A DNA stretch of 54,863 bases from Bacillota bacterium (GTDB taxonomy: Bacteria > Bacillota > Clostridia > Saccharofermentanales > Fastidiosipilaceae), in assembly GCA_030057555.1 (NCBI GenBank), contig JASGUU010000066.1, positions 1 to 54,863 on the forward strand, written 5' to 3'. The notes beneath the pieces were generated by a model. It saw only the letters and a program-made list of their open reading frames with translations, did no database searches and was not told where the DNA came from. Below, one piece after another: positions 37,782-47,692 of this stretch (the first letter of the stretch is position 1; the number at the start of each line of letters is the position of its first letter). The position numbers and the translations under genes were made by a program.

Positions 37782-40049
37782 TCACGCTGTTGGCAACAAG
37801 CTGCCAACCCGCAGGGACGGCACCAGCGCCTCCCGGACCTCGAAGCGTTCGCAGAGCAGGTGACCGTTGTCATCCGAGCCGAGGCCGACGCAGCCGCCAA
37901 GCCAGGCCTCCTCCACCCGGCAGCCGAGACTCTGCCTCTCCCCTGCCGCATTCGTCACAGCGGCTGTCAGCCTGGTCCCCGACACCTCGATTTCCAGCGT
38001 CAGGCGCTCGCCCACAGCCCAGTCAAAAGCGGCGGCGGCCAGGGGCTCATAGTCACCCAGCTTGCGCTCGAGACGCAGCTCACCGGGATGGAGCGCGAGG
38101 GCGAGACAGCGCTCGGCACCCTGCACCGCGGCCAGAAGGCGGTAGACGCCGGGAAGCTGCGGAACGCAAACAGCCTCCAGAACACCGCTGGTCCAGCGAT
38201 GGTCGCCACAGTAGGCCTCGGCGCGCCCGGCACCGGAAAGATGCAGGCCATCCGTCTCCTGGCGCAGCAGGCCACGGAAGCGCGACCAGCCGTTGACACC
38301 ACGATAGTCATTCGCCTCCCGGGTGAAGAGAAGACTCGTGCCGGCCATGCCGTCCGTGGCGATGTCGTCCATCCAGACAGAGAGCTCCTCCTGATCTGCC
38401 AGGGGAATCAGCTCGAGGCCAAAGCTGTCAATAATGCGCTCGTCCTCCGCGGGAATGGTCCAGCTGACCTCGCTCCAGTCTGCCGTCAGCACCCGCTCAG
38501 GACCCGCGATCCATTCGTAGTCAACCCGGGCCGCTGCGCCGCGTCCGTCTGGGCGCGTCGACGAGCGCAGGCGGATGGCAACCCGGGCACTGACCCGGGC
38601 TCCGGCAGTGGTGCAGGCAAAGGCTCTGATCTCCTGACCGGGATAGAGCTGCGGAGAGATCTCGGGGCGATAGCCGCGTCCCGCAAAGTCCTCCAGACCA
38701 TAGAAGCTGCGGCGCACAACCCGCAGTCTCTCCCCGGCGACAGCACCTGAAATGCAAAGACCCAGCGAACGCTCTCCCGTGTGGGCACGGTCCCGGCTGT
38801 TGGCGAGCACGGCTCCCCCGGCACAGAGATGGTTTCGCGGCGCACTGTCGTCGACCTCCGACGGCACACGGGGACGCTCGAGTTCAAAGCCCTGGGTCGA
38901 AGTGGGAAATTCGAAGTGACAGAGACCGGCCTCGGCCACACTTTCCTCTCCATCCTCCGACAGAAGCAGACGGTCCCAGGGAGCCGGCAGACGATAGTCA
39001 CCCAGCCGGGCGGCCATGCGGACCAGATAGGCGGCGAAGGCCGTCGCGTCCTGGACATTGCGCGATCCCAGCACGGAGGAGGCGATGGTCTGGTCGTGGA
39101 CCGGAGTGATCCAGCGCTCGTAGTCGATGCCGCCGAGGCCGACCAGGACGCCCATGATGCAGGCAACATTACCAACATTGCAGTCCGTGTCCCAGCCGCA
39201 GAGATTGGCGATGCGGATCGTGCGGTCGAAATCACCTTTGCCATACAGCAGAGCCAGTACGATGATGCCGCTGTTCGGGAGGATGTGACAGCCGCCGCCG
39301 TGGCGATCGTAGCCGTGCGCCTCGCGCAGACGGCGGAAGGCGGCCGTCCAGTCGTCCGGCTGTTCACGGTGGTAGGAGCGAACGGCGCCCACGAGCCTGG
39401 CATAGCCGCTCGCAGCCGGAATCTGCTCCAGCGCCCGGTCCAGCAGACGGTCGATATCGCGCTCAACAAAAGCCAGACTGATCAGGCTGGCGATGAAGAC
39501 GCCGCCATGGACGCCATCACCGCCGTGGGTGACCGAGGCCGCGGCACGGGCGAGCCGGGCAGCGAGCTCCGGATTGCCCGGCGCAACCAGTCCCCAGCCA
39601 TCGATGAAAATCTGGCCGCCGATCTGTTCGGCCACGGTGGGACCGTTCTGTTCGACGGAGCCGCTGCGCGGTGCGGGAATCCCGGCGCGCAGGTTGAGAT
39701 AGGCCGTATGCTCCGTTGAAATGCCGTAGCCGCCCCACCAGAAGAAGCCGTGCTCGTACGGGGCGTAGTTCAGCAGAGCATGAGCGACATCCTGCGCCGT
39801 CAGCTCCTTCACCCTGCCGCCAGCGGCGCTGAGGTCGTGAAGGGCACGCATGAAAAACAGCGGTCCGTTGATGTCATCATCCGCGCCGAAGACATCGTAG
39901 CGATCGATGAAGCCCGGTGTGTTGCGGTGGCTCTCCATGACACGCTCATGCTCCCAGCCCTCGACCGGGGCACCGAGACGGACACCTATGAGCTTGGCGA
40001 GCCAGCCGGCGTAGATGCGTTCGATCCAATCCAGAGGAAATACCTGCAT
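37782..40049 (-). CDS. ADP-ribosylglycohydrolase-family protein with long C-terminal extension
   Basis: Predicted hydrolase of 755 residues. The N-terminal half (about 1-420) is the ARH/DraG fold, with metal-binding aspartates in GADDDINGP near 56 and CGWDTDCNVGN near 290. The C-terminal third is beta-rich with jelly-roll features, suggestive of carbohydrate binding. Such long ARH proteins are often found with glycan enzymes and may act on glycosides rather than ADP-ribose. ATG 40049 is preferred; the frame remains open much further upstream over intergenic sequence, which I reject. No signal peptide. Confidence 0.83.
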   Translation of the reverse strand: MQVFPLDWIERIYAGWLAKLIGVRLGAPVEGWEHERVMESHRNTPGFIDRYDVFGADDDINGPLFFMRALHDLSAAGGRVKELTAQDVAHALLNYAPYEHGFFWWGGYGISTEHTAYLNLRAGIPAPRSGSVEQNGPTVAEQIGGQIFIDGWGLVAPGNPELAARLARAAASVTHGGDGVHGGVFIASLISLAFVERDIDRLLDRALEQIPAASGYARLVGAVRSYHREQPDDWTAAFRRLREAHGYDRHGGGCHILPNSGIIVLALLYGKGDFDRTIRIANLCGWDTDCNVGNVACIMGVLVGLGGIDYERWITPVHDQTIASSVLGSRNVQDATAFAAYLVRMAARLGDYRLPAPWDRLLLSEDGEESVAEAGLCHFEFPTSTQGFELERPRVPSEVDDSAPRNHLCAGGAVLANSRDRAHTGERSLGLCISGAVAGERLRVVRRSFYGLEDFAGRGYRPEISPQLYPGQEIRAFACTTAGARVSARVAIRLRSSTRPDGRGAAARVDYEWIAGPERVLTADWSEVSWTIPAEDERIIDSFGLELIPLADQEELSVWMDDIATDGMAGTSLLFTREANDYRGVNGWSRFRGLLRQETDGLHLSGAGRAEAYCGDHRWTSGVLEAVCVPQLPGVYRLLAAVQGAERCLALALHPGELRLERKLGDYEPLAAAAFDWAVGERLTLEIEVSGTRLTAAVTNAAGERQSLGCRVEEAWLGGCVGLGSDDNGHLLCERFEVREALVPSLRVGSLLPTA

Positions 40050-40189
40050 GCTGACAATACCTTCTTTCTGATCCTTCCGGCAGTTCCGGATATTTCCGGA
40101 TTGGAGACACCATAGCATTCTCCGGACAAAGGAACAGCGGTTTGTGCAGGTTACAGTATCAGGGCGGGGTTTTTCCGGTTTTCTGTTCA

Positions 40190-40219
40190 TTGACATCAGG
40201 GTTGACATATCGCTATTCT
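40190..40219 (+). promoter_or_regulatory. Promoter of ppk2
   Basis: TTGACA (40190-40195), 18-base spacer, TATTCT (40214-40219). A second TTGACA lies at 40202. The ppk2 ATG is 28 bases further on, behind AAGGAGC. Confidence 0.7.
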
Positions 40220-40247
40220 GTGCAAAAGTGCCAAAGGAGCAGGGACT

Positions 40248-41180
40248 ATGGCAAATAAGATCAAAATGAGCAAGCGCCTGTATGAAGAAAAGCTGCGCGA
40301 GCTGCAGATTGAGCTGGTCAATCTGCAGGAATGGGTCAAGCAGGAGGGGCTGCGCGTCGTCGTCCTCTTTGAAGGTCGTGATGCCGCGGGCAAAGGCGGT
40401 ACGATCAAGCGCATCACAGAAACGCTCAACCCCCGTGTCTGCCGCGTGGTCGCGCTGGCCACCCCGACCGAGCGCGAGACGACACAGTGGTACTTCCAGC
40501 GCTATGTCACCCACCTGCCTGCCGCAGGTGAAATCGTACTCTTCGACCGCAGCTGGTATAACCGCGCCGGCGTCGAGCATGTCATGGGCTTCTGCACGGA
40601 GGAACAGTATCAGGACTTCCTGCGCTCCTGCCCCTATTTCGAACTGATGCTGATCCGCTCGGGCATCATCCTGATCAAATACTGGTTCTCGGTCAGCGAG
40701 GAGGAGCAGATCCGCCGCTTCCAGAGCCGTATCGACGATCCCACCCGCCGCTGGAAGATCAGTCCGATGGACCTCGAATCCAGGCGCCGCTGGGTCGACT
40801 ATTCGATCGCGAAGGATGCGATGTTCACCTATACCGACACGAAGCAGTCGCCGTGGTATGTTGTCGACGCCGACTATAAGCGCAATGCCCGTATCAACTG
40901 TATCTCGCACCTGCTGTCGATGATCCCCTACGAGGTCATCGAGCGTCCGCACATCGAGCTTCCGGAGCGCGATGACTCGAAGGCCTATATGCGCCCGCCG
41001 GTCGAAGAGCAGACTTTTGTTCCCGATGTGGCTACGGCTCTGGCCAGTGAAGAGCTCGCCGCCGCCAGCAGCAAAGCCGAGGCCAAGGCAGCAGCCAAAG
41101 CAGCAAAGAAGGCAGCAAAGGCGAAGGCCGCAGCGGAGTCTGAAGAGGACTCTGTGGAGGAGTTGTTCGACGAGGACTAA
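40248..41180 (+). CDS. ppk2: Polyphosphate kinase 2
   Basis: Cytosolic enzyme of 310 residues that moves phosphate between polyphosphate and nucleotides. Walker A-like FEGRDAAGKGG near residue 42, the DRSWYNRAGVEHVMGF segment near 100 and the basic RRWKISPMDL lid near 165 are PPK2 hallmarks. Residues 260-310 are an alanine/lysine-rich tail not needed for the fold. The PPK2 subclass (ADP or AMP use) cannot be settled from this reading. Own promoter and terminator. Confidence 0.95.
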   Translation: MANKIKMSKRLYEEKLRELQIELVNLQEWVKQEGLRVVVLFEGRDAAGKGGTIKRITETLNPRVCRVVALATPTERETTQWYFQRYVTHLPAAGEIVLFDRSWYNRAGVEHVMGFCTEEQYQDFLRSCPYFELMLIRSGIILIKYWFSVSEEEQIRRFQSRIDDPTRRWKISPMDLESRRRWVDYSIAKDAMFTYTDTKQSPWYVVDADYKRNARINCISHLLSMIPYEVIERPHIELPERDDSKAYMRPPVEEQTFVPDVATALASEELAAASSKAEAKAAAKAAKKAAKAKAAAESEEDSVEELFDED

Positions 41181-41240
41181 GACCAGGAGCCGGCGGCGAA
41201 GGGCCAGATATCTGCCTGCCGCCGTCTCTGTCCAGCCCGA

Positions 41241-41276
41241 AACGGGCCCGGCCGCCGGCCGGGCCCGTTCCTGTTT
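41241..41276 (+). terminator. Rho-independent terminator of ppk2
   Basis: A 13-bp perfect stem (AACGGGCCCGGCC and its complement, 41241-41253 with 41257-41269) with a 3-base loop, followed by CCTGTTTTC. Confidence 0.85.
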
Positions 41277-41440
41277 TCACGGCACCTGTCTTCCTGCACT
41301 GCCGGCCCCTGCCTGCAGTCCTGTCGGATCCAGCCCGTCTGAGCCGGACAGCCCCCTGCCGCACACGAATTCACCGGCAAAGCGCCGGTACCGTGCCGCT
41401 GAGTGCCGGCGGGCTGCGGAGCGGCGCAGGGGCTGCCCCG

Positions 41441-43447
41441 TCAGCGGCAGAAGTAGTTGAATATGCCGTCGGCGATGCCGCGGGCGATCCGCGTCTGGTT
41501 TCCGCTGTCAAGCATCAGGGCGAGGTCGCTGGAGTTCGTCATGAAGCCCATCTCGACCAGAACCGAAGTCACATTGCTCTCCCGCAGGACGGCATAATTC
41601 CCGGGAATGGCGGCGCGGGCGCTGCTGCCCTTCAGGGCCGGAATCTGGGCTGTGACCTGGTTGAAGATCTGTGTCGCGAGGCGCGCACGATCACTGTCAT
41701 GGTAGAGGCGGTAGTTGGGGTTGTAGGGACGGTTGGCATCGCCCGCCTGGAAGAGCTCATACTCGCGATTGAAGACGCTGGCATTGGTCGAAATATAGGT
41801 CTGGAAGCCTCGCGGCCCGCTGGAGCCGTCCCCCGAGGCATTGGCATGGATGCTGACAAAGATAACGTCCCGTGTCATCGACTCGGCATCGAGCAGTTTG
41901 CGCAGCAGCTCCGATGCGCCGAGCCCCTGCGAGAGGCCCATGCCACTGCCGACATCGTGATTCGCGCTCTGCTGCTGGCGCAGGACCGTCTGTGCCTGAC
42001 TCAACCAGCCGAGGTCGTAGCCGCGGCCGGCGAGGTCATTCTGCCACTGCTCGGCCACCGTCAGTCCGGTAACACCGACACGGTAGTAAAGCGAGCGGGT
42101 AACATCGCCGCTGCGGGTCAGAACAACCCGGGCACCGAGCTGTTCGAGCATGGTCTTCACCTGCAGGGTAACAGGCAGATTGATGTCGGTTTCGCGGATA
42201 CGACGCCCGTCAAGGGTGCCGACAGCGCCCGGATCGCTGCCGCCGTGACCGGGATCGAGGATGACGGTCAGACCCCTGAGGGCATTGGCATCCTTCGCCC
42301 TGCCCTGATAGCCGCCGAGGCTGGTCGTGAGCTGGATCGGCAGCGATGAAACCGCCGGCCAGCGGCGCCAGGCACCATAGCTGCTCGTCTCAAGAGCGCT
42401 CGCCGGCACACTGACCGGGCTGTAGCTGCGGTTGCCGCTGGTCACCGTCGTGCCCGGTACCGGCGTCGTGGTCGGAACCGGAGTCGGCTGAGGCGTCGGG
42501 ATCGGCGTCACCGAACTCGTCCCCGGAATGATCAGCACCTGGCCAACATAGAGCCAGTACGGGGACGAGATCCCGTTTGCCTGGGCGATAGCGAGGTAGG
42601 AGATGCCAAACTGCTGGCCCACCTTCCACAGCGTGTCACCGGAGCGGACCACATAGCTGGTGCCCGACGGAGTCGGCGGTGTAGGAGCAGGAGTCGGAGC
42701 CGGGCTGGGCGTCGGGTCAGGCGATACCGGAGCAGGCGTCGGCGTCGGAGCAGGCGTTCCCGGAATGCGCAGCACCTGGCCCACACGCAGCCAGTAGGGC
42801 GCTGCGATGCCGTTTTCTCGCGCAATCTCCAGATAGGAAACGCCGTACTTCTGCCCGACCATCCAGAGCGTATCGCCCGCGCGTACCGTGTAGGTCCCGG
42901 TCTGCGTGGGCGTAGGCGTCGGAGCAGGTGGTACCGGAGCCGGCGCTGGCTCAGGTGTCACCGGAGGCGGAGTCGGTGTCGGAGCGGGCGATGTCATTCC
43001 CGGAATGCGCAGCACCTGGCCTACACGCAGCCAATAGGGCGCTGTGATCCCATTCTCGCGCGCGATCGCCAGATAGGAAACACCGAACTGCTGTCCTATC
43101 TTCCAGAGCGTATCGCCCGCGCGAACAGTATAGGTCCCGGTCTGTGTGGGAGGGGGCGTCGGAGCCGGGCTCGGTGCAGGCGTAGGGGCCGGCTGTGTAG
43201 ATGACGTCCCAGGAATCCTGAGCACCTGACCGACCTGCAGCCAGTAGGGCGGCTCAATACCGTTCTCCCGGGCAATCGTCAGATAGGGCACACCATAGCG
43301 CTCCTGCAAAGCCCAGAGCGTCTCCCCCGAGCGCACGGTGTGGCTGGTCACAGCGGTAGCCAGTATCGCTGACGGCATCCGGACCAGGCCCCAAAACAGC
43401 AGCGCAGCCAGCAACAGCGCTACCCTGCGGCTCCATCGTTTTTCCAT
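41441..43447 (-). CDS. N-acetylmuramoyl-L-alanine amidase with four LysM repeats
   Basis: Exported cell-wall amidase of 668 residues. A signal peptide (about 1-32) precedes four LysM modules of about 44 residues each, spaced by proline/threonine-rich linkers; each has the pattern TxxGDTLW...GxPYWLxVGQVLxIP. The Amidase_3 domain fills the C-terminal 270 residues with zinc ligands in LDPGHGGSDPG near 395, a glutamate in RETDINL, a histidine in SIHANA and the terminal VEMGFMTN. It likely cuts peptidoglycan stem peptides during growth or separation. Confidence 0.95.
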   Translation of the reverse strand: MEKRWSRRVALLLAALLFWGLVRMPSAILATAVTSHTVRSGETLWALQERYGVPYLTIARENGIEPPYWLQVGQVLRIPGTSSTQPAPTPAPSPAPTPPPTQTGTYTVRAGDTLWKIGQQFGVSYLAIARENGITAPYWLRVGQVLRIPGMTSPAPTPTPPPVTPEPAPAPVPPAPTPTPTQTGTYTVRAGDTLWMVGQKYGVSYLEIARENGIAAPYWLRVGQVLRIPGTPAPTPTPAPVSPDPTPSPAPTPAPTPPTPSGTSYVVRSGDTLWKVGQQFGISYLAIAQANGISSPYWLYVGQVLIIPGTSSVTPIPTPQPTPVPTTTPVPGTTVTSGNRSYSPVSVPASALETSSYGAWRRWPAVSSLPIQLTTSLGGYQGRAKDANALRGLTVILDPGHGGSDPGAVGTLDGRRIRETDINLPVTLQVKTMLEQLGARVVLTRSGDVTRSLYYRVGVTGLTVAEQWQNDLAGRGYDLGWLSQAQTVLRQQQSANHDVGSGMGLSQGLGASELLRKLLDAESMTRDVIFVSIHANASGDGSSGPRGFQTYISTNASVFNREYELFQAGDANRPYNPNYRLYHDSDRARLATQIFNQVTAQIPALKGSSARAAIPGNYAVLRESNVTSVLVEMGFMTNSSDLALMLDSGNQTRIARGIADGIFNYFCR

Positions 43448-43571
43448 GACTGCACCTCAACAGGCCCTGTGTGTTACAGGGAGATTACAACTCAAGAACA
43501 CAGGAACTTTAGCACGGGTGGCGGAATCTGTCGACCGCCTCACAGGTTTGGACCTCTCGGGTACACATCAT

Positions 43572-43993
43572 ATTGTCGGGACGAGTAAAACCTTGTCGAG
43601 CCTTCCTCAAACAGCTGAAACACAGAAGTTCCAGCGCAGCCTGCATGCAGGCATATGGAAGATCACTTCTCCCATTGCCTGCGTGGCAGTCAGCCTCACA
43701 AGCGGCCGGAATGTGAATGGCATGTGACAGGATAGCGGGCAGCGTGGATGAGAGGCACGACCGGGCACTTTCAAGGGAACTGTAAAGCGATCCAGATTCT
43801 GTTGCTCTGAAGCAACATGACCACGGCGATCCCGACTAGCGGCGCGCCCTTCGTGGTCAAGATGGCGGCCACTCCAAATCGCTTTTTGGATTTCGCTTCG
43901 TTTTGACCACCAGAAATCCACAGGCTGCCTTTCTCTCCCTGCCAGCCGTCCTCCTGGCATGCTCACCCGCTTCCCGACAATTCTGACGTACTC
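43572..43993 (-). repeat. Dispersed repeat family, copy B (full length)
   Basis: Inverted partner of 33197-33620. Read on the minus strand it starts near 43993 (GTACGTC) and ends near 43572 (TCCCGACAAT). The conserved hairpin spans 43853-43910 with outer arms GTGGTC/GACCAC; the inner stem is partly decayed apart from TCCAAA/TTTGGA. Similarity to A is highest at the two ends and the hairpin, with indels in the middle. The flanking 43448-43571 and 43994-44088 show no gene. Confidence 0.83.
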
Positions 43994-44088
43994 TCACAGG
44001 TTTTCGATATTCGAACGGCTTCCTGTCCTTCCTCATTTTCAGACAGTAAAGAGGTCAGCATTCCTGGGTGTCATGCAGCTGCACCACA

Positions 44089-44732
44089 TCAGCATATCAA
44101 CCAGCACTGCCCGTCCGGCATCCGCATGAGCATGCCCTCATGTTCCTCGATAATCTCACCCGTCGGAAAGCTGCGGACGACAACCCCCTCATCATCCTCC
44201 GCCCCACACCCCATCTGCTGAAAACCAGCCGGTCACCCTCACGCCACACGAAGCTCTCCGTCTCCGAAACTTCGAAACGGCAGGGTTCAGGCCAGAGAAT
44301 CTCAAATACGGCCTCCCGCCCCTGCCGAACGATCATCAGCGGTGAGAGGTCCAGCGCCAGATTGTAGGTATCCGCCACCCTGTCAAGCCCAATCTCCACC
44401 TCGACATGCGCCGCTTTCATGTCCCGGGTGCAGCGCAGCAGCCTGATCCAGCGCTGGATGAAATCAACCAGCAGGCAGAACACCTCACCCTCACAGGCAA
44501 TTGGCTCTGCAAAATACTGTCCCGCGCCCGCCCGCACGGGCTCATAGACCTCTCCATCCGGAAAGGAGACAAAGCACAGCCGATTGCTCTTCAACTCGAG
44601 ACCTGCGCCTGCGATTTCCTCCGCCTCATGCAGGTCTCCACTGGCGTAATCCGTTCCCCAGTACCAGTCCGAGCTGCCACGCAGCTCCAGCAGATACGGA
44701 ATGCCACCCATGCGTATTTCCCTGTAGTTCAT
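44089..44732 (-). pseudogene. Hypothetical protein gene broken by a one-base frameshift
   Basis: I do not recognise the family. The frame from ATG 44732 (after AAGGGAAGT) runs to about 44210 with coding character; then the sense continues in the -1 frame, where an acidic, well-formed end (GAEDDEGVVVRSFP then GEIIEEHEGM) leads to a stop at 44089. The break lies in a G-rich run (GTGGGGCGG), consistent with one lost G, either a real mutation or a sequence error. Without the switch the protein ends in a basic, unlikely tail. It follows the 251-residue unknown protein. Confidence 0.7.
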
Positions 44733-44835
44733 ACTTCCCTTTTCCATGATTCGCGGTTGATTTGTTCTACCTGCGGTCTGGCTGTTCCTGCCATCATCCT
44801 CGTTGCAGTCACCTTCTTCCCATATAGGTTTCACG

Positions 44836-45591
44836 CTAGAAGTTCGGTATGTAATCCGAGGTCGTACCGTCCCTTTCACAGGATATGAGCCGGAAACCAT
44901 ATTCCAGGCAGAAGCTCTTCGCAGTCTCACAGGCTTCATAATCTTCCGCAACAGGCGGATAGTATTCCTCGGCCTGTACATATGCAGAGAAGTCCCGGCT
45001 CAGCTGATTTCTGAGCTTTTCCGCAAACCAGGCCAGGATGTCTCCGGCTGTAATAAAGGGATTACGTTGAAGTTCACTTGCCAGAGCCGCACGGATTCTG
45101 TCCATATCCTGTACCTGAATGACGATGTCCGCCTGAGCCTCACAGTCCACATGCACATTCTGTACATACCAGATACTCGCATCCTCCCAGCTGATCAGCC
45201 AATCCTGCTCGCAGAACTCGGCGAAGCCCTGTTCTTTCTGCGCTTCCCAGGCCCGGTAGTTGGCCTCGCTGAACACTTCCAGATAGATTTCAGCCAGCTC
45301 ACTGGCAGTCTCCTCCGCGAGCAGGCATTCCTCGTGAATCAGTTCACAGAGGTCCCGGTGATGCCAGCCGGCCTCCCGCACCCTCTCCGGAATTTCATTC
45401 AGCAGTGTCAGCAGCAGAGCCCCTGCCATCCGGCGATTCCGGGGCCTCCTTTTAGGCAAAAGCGAGTAGATCTCAAAGGCATCTGTGCTCAGGCAGGCAA
45501 AACCATTCCTGTCGATGAGCGTTTTCAAAAAGGCCTTCAGATCGTCCGTTGTCATGTCCCGCTTCTCGCCTGGAGCCTTGATCTTCCTCAT
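44836..45591 (-). CDS. Hypothetical protein
   Basis: No recognised domain in 251 residues. The protein is soluble, strongly helical and acidic, with no signal peptide or membrane segment. It contains tryptophan-rich DWLISWEDASIWYVQ in the middle. A GGAGGGAG lies ahead of ATG 45591, 24 bases after the sialidase-like stop, so it shares that transcript. A second ATG at 45555 is possible. Its job is unknown. Confidence 0.75.
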   Translation of the reverse strand: MRKIKAPGEKRDMTTDDLKAFLKTLIDRNGFACLSTDAFEIYSLLPKRRPRNRRMAGALLLTLLNEIPERVREAGWHHRDLCELIHEECLLAEETASELAEIYLEVFSEANYRAWEAQKEQGFAEFCEQDWLISWEDASIWYVQNVHVDCEAQADIVIQVQDMDRIRAALASELQRNPFITAGDILAWFAEKLRNQLSRDFSAYVQAEEYYPPVAEDYEACETAKSFCLEYGFRLISCERDGTTSDYIPNF

Positions 45592-45615
45592 TCGTAATTC
45601 TGCTCCCTCCTCTGG

Positions 45616-47019
45616 TCAGTCCAGATATTGGCGAAAGTTGGTGATTCTCATAAAGGTCTGGTAGTTCGCATCATGGTAGTTTGCCGATGGACCGAAGGCT
45701 GTGCGCAGCAGCAGCAGGATATCTTCGTTGTCAAAAATCCAGTCGGGATACTGGAAAGCGACGTGCCCCGGATCTGCGCTGCGATAGTCGAGAAGACGCC
45801 GGACGACCCTCCAGGTATAGAAGTCTTCTGAAACAGCCATGGAGAGCACGGTGCGGCCGGGGGTGGCAGCGGACTGTTCGGTTCCGATCATGATGTATTT
45901 CTTCGTGACAGGATCCCGGTACATCTGGAACTTGGAGTTTGAGCCCAGAGGACAATCCACGATACAGTCCAGCGTCAGCGGAGCTTCCGGATCGTTGTTG
46001 TTGCCGCGCAGCACTACGGCTTTGCCATATCCGGGCTCGCAGTTCGCCAGGTCGATTCTCAGATAGTTGCTGATCACGCCATCCGGTGAGACCACGGCAT
46101 TGCCCTCTATGCAGCCTGGGCACTTTCCAACCGGGGCGCCGGGCCAGCCGGCATCAAACTGAGTGAACGGCGTGAAATACCAGTTGCCTGCGTCCAGCAG
46201 ATCGGCGTCGGCAGCGATGGACAGCAGACTGTTGGCATGCCGCCCGTGACGCCAGCAGCCATAGTCGATGGCGGTATACAGGCGGCCGCCCCACTCAATG
46301 ACAGGCATCGGGCCCTTATGGGGACCCATTTCGTTGGGGCCACAGCCGCTGATGATATGGGTGGGAACGGTCCAGTTCTCACCCTCGTCGTCCGAGCGGC
46401 CGATGAGCAGGTCGCCGTAATCCTGACTGGCTGAAAAGAGGTACAGCGCACCACGGTGCACAAAGAGTTTGGGCCAGAAACTGGGATAGATATCCGTAAC
46501 GTAGCGCCAGTTCCTGCCGTCGTCGGTGGACCTGAAAAGCAGCGTCAGCTTGGAGTTGCCGAACTCTCCACGGAAGACATCCATGGCCGTCATGAGGGCA
46601 CCGGAGGGCAGACGCACGATGCTGGGCGAGCAGAGACTGTGGCCCGAGAAGCTGTAGGTTCCGTCTTCGGGATGCAGATAGTTGACCACGGTTCCCGGAA
46701 CGAAGCTGGTGTGCACGAGTCGCAGGCCGCTTTCAGCGCTGCCATCGCAGCGTACTACCTTGAACTCGTAATCCCGGTGTTCCACCAGACCCTCGACGCG
46801 GGCCGTTTCGCCGGACAGGGGCAGCTCTGACCACTCATCCTGAGTCAGGTACACACGCCAGACGAGTTTGTGAGCTCCATCGGGCTGTCCATTGTCGAAC
46901 CATTGGATGTCGAAGCCTGTCGCAAATGGTGCTACACGGCAGATGAAGGGTTTTTGCCGGATGTCCATCTCGGTCATCCGGCTGAAAGGCCTGTAGTTCC
47001 AGCAGATATTGCCGCGCAT
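45616..47019 (-). CDS. Sialidase-like protein with Asp-box repeats
   Basis: Predicted six-bladed beta-propeller of 467 residues of the sialidase/BNR superfamily. Two clear Asp-boxes are present (STDDGRNW near residue 160 and SDDEGENW near 205). It lacks a signal peptide, so it would be cytosolic or released by another route. Catalytic arginines and the nucleophilic tyrosine could not be assigned with confidence, so it may be a glycoside hydrolase with another specificity. ATG 47019 follows AGGAGG by six bases. The longer frame upstream is not supported. Confidence 0.8.
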   Translation of the reverse strand: MRGNICWNYRPFSRMTEMDIRQKPFICRVAPFATGFDIQWFDNGQPDGAHKLVWRVYLTQDEWSELPLSGETARVEGLVEHRDYEFKVVRCDGSAESGLRLVHTSFVPGTVVNYLHPEDGTYSFSGHSLCSPSIVRLPSGALMTAMDVFRGEFGNSKLTLLFRSTDDGRNWRYVTDIYPSFWPKLFVHRGALYLFSASQDYGDLLIGRSDDEGENWTVPTHIISGCGPNEMGPHKGPMPVIEWGGRLYTAIDYGCWRHGRHANSLLSIAADADLLDAGNWYFTPFTQFDAGWPGAPVGKCPGCIEGNAVVSPDGVISNYLRIDLANCEPGYGKAVVLRGNNNDPEAPLTLDCIVDCPLGSNSKFQMYRDPVTKKYIMIGTEQSAATPGRTVLSMAVSEDFYTWRVVRRLLDYRSADPGHVAFQYPDWIFDNEDILLLLRTAFGPSANYHDANYQTFMRITNFRQYLD

Positions 47020-47160
47020 GAATATCCTCCTTCTGTCCATGGATGACAGGACAATGGTATTCCGACATGGTGGGACAACATGCTCAGCGGGTGCCGCCAT
47101 TGACCGGAGCATACAAGTCGTCCACTTATTTATGTTGAAAAGCTATCAAACTATGCTTAT

Positions 47161-47469
47161 TCAAACTACTGGCAGTTCGCTGTTCTTCCCGTACAGGGAT
47201 CGCAGTTCTTCTAGAAGTGTCTCCTTTGTCTTGTTCGGAATGCCGGGTTGCCTCAAGTTTACATTTTTCACTGCCATTCTCTCCAAAATGATTTTCATAT
47301 CTTTCGAAATTGCAAACGGCACATTTTGAAGCAGCTCATGATTCCGGTCAAGCAAATCCGTTAGGCGAAAGGCATCGTTTTTATGTTTTCTTATATCCCT
47401 GCTGTCAACATTTCCGCCAGCCCCTTCCCGCCCAGACAGTTCCAGCCAAGCCTTGGCTTTATATGGCAC
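47161..47469 (-). pseudogene. C-terminal remnant of an AbiEii-like nucleotidyltransferase
   Basis: A fragment of about 102 residues containing PYKAKAWLELSGR and DSRDIRKHKNDAFRL, a pattern seen near the C-terminus of AbiEii-type nucleotidyltransferase proteins; the N-terminal catalytic half is missing. It begins at a GTG in the middle of the short frame 47459-47632. The stretch 47150-47680 is much lower in GC than its neighbours, which suggests foreign origin. Confidence 0.55.
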
Positions 47470-47632
47470 TTATAGATGCCATCTCTGTTTTAGGATAAAG
47501 AAAAACAACTTTTCTACCGTCAAGAGCGGCTTTTTGCAGCTTATTTCGCGCATGAACAAAAACGGGAATATTACTCGGGGCAACGTCCCTGAACACAACG
47601 CTAATTCGAAGCAAAGAGTCAAGATAATCCAT
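47459..47632 (-). pseudogene. Short AT-rich reading frame, probable gene remnant
   Basis: A 57-codon frame from ATG 47632 (start MDYLDSLLRISVVF) to TAA at 47459, overlapping the AbiEii-like remnant by 11 bases in another frame. I do not recognise it. Low GC, no clear ribosome site. It may be the N-terminal half of the same or an adjacent decayed gene. Confidence 0.4.
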
Positions 47633-47692
47633 AGTTTTGCCCTTTCATCACTTTAATGGGACTTTAAGAACTGCAGGGTGCCGGACATGTGG

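Noticed and set aside
40050-40952. N-terminal extension of the ADP-ribosylglycohydrolase frame
   Set aside because: The upstream part overlaps ppk2 and its promoter on the other strand; the family start is at 40049.
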